The translations under genes and the position numbers were made by a program. From Gammaproteobacteria bacterium UBA4475 (GTDB taxonomy: Bacteria > Pseudomonadota > Gammaproteobacteria > Pseudomonadales > Azotimanducaceae): a stretch of 7,537 nt of DNA. The notes under the pieces were generated by a model. That model was given only the letters and a program-made list of their open reading frames with translations. It was not told where the DNA came from and searched no databases. The stretch lies in assembly GCA_002389265.1 (NCBI GenBank), contig DGOD01000102.1:238-7774 (forward strand), in the 5' to 3' direction. Below, in pieces: positions 7,431 through 7,537 of this stretch. Numbering within the stretch: position 1 is the stretch's first letter; each line of letters starts with the position of its first letter.

Positions 7431-7537
7431 ATGAGTGATCCTGAATCGAGCAAGGCGAAGATCGGCCGCGGACTCCTGAAGTCCAGCAGCGTTGTGTCAG
7501 TGATGACCTTGATTTCTCGCGTGTTTGGGCTAGTCCG
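7431..7537 (+). CDS. murJ: Lipid II flippase MurJ (MviN), 3' end outside window
   Basis: Only the first 35 codons plus two bases are present: a 12-residue polar start (MSDPESSKAKIG) followed by GLLKSSSVVSVMTLISRVFG and LVR. The second part matches the first transmembrane region of MurJ proteins, whose usual start is close to NLLKS...VSSMTMFSRVLGF. MurJ is an inner-membrane MOP-family transporter that moves lipid II across the membrane for peptidoglycan synthesis. The start ATG 7431 has GGGGA at 7420-7424. The N-terminal extension of about ten residues relative to E. coli is modest. The location next to rpsT is as in Pseudomonas. No convincing promoter was found; TATAAC at 7412-7417 lacks a properly spaced -35. 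Confidence 0.9.
   Translation, partial: MSDPESSKAKIGRGLLKSSSVVSVMTLISRVFGLV

Overview
This window is a piece of a gammaproteobacterial chromosome. The order ispB | rplU-rpmA-obgE-proB | rpsT | murJ is the one I recall from Pseudomonas aeruginosa and related marine groups. In Enterobacterales, proBA lies elsewhere and another gene separates rpmA from obgE. The proteins, the tRNA-Pro(CGG) and the sigma70-type promoters all fit a Pseudomonadales or Cellvibrionales-like organism of moderate GC content. Genus cannot be read from the sequence.

Layout. Positions 1-2053 (+) hold two overlapping genes for SAM-dependent methyltransferases of the cyclopropane-fatty-acid synthase superfamily. The first enters the window from the left, so its N-terminus is missing. 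The second resembles the coclaurine N-methyltransferase-like branch. Positions 2054-2378 have no convincing gene but carry several small repeats and inverted repeats. Positions 2379-2455 (-) are tRNA-Pro(CGG). Positions 2560-3525 (-) are ispB, the polyprenyl diphosphate synthase for the quinone side chain. A 231-bp divergent region follows with back-to-back promoters for ispB and for rplU-rpmA (ribosomal proteins L21 and L27), which end at a strong intrinsic terminator (4349-4383). obgE (ribosome-associated GTPase) and proB (glutamate 5-kinase) then form a tight pair. rpsT (S20) is convergent with proB and has a GTG start. The first 107 bases of murJ (lipid II flippase) diverge from rpsT at the right edge.

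Functionally, most of the window is core housekeeping: translation and ribosome assembly, quinone synthesis, proline synthesis and peptidoglycan export. The accessory-looking part is the methyltransferase pair at the left edge, probably the tail of a larger lipid-modification operon. I see no mobile element, CRISPR array, toxin-antitoxin or phage gene, and no clear new biological system. The points worth a second look are the altered active-site residues of the first methyltransferase, the ispB start, small structures in the rplU and murJ leaders, the repeat at the obgE start and the non-AUG start of rpsT.
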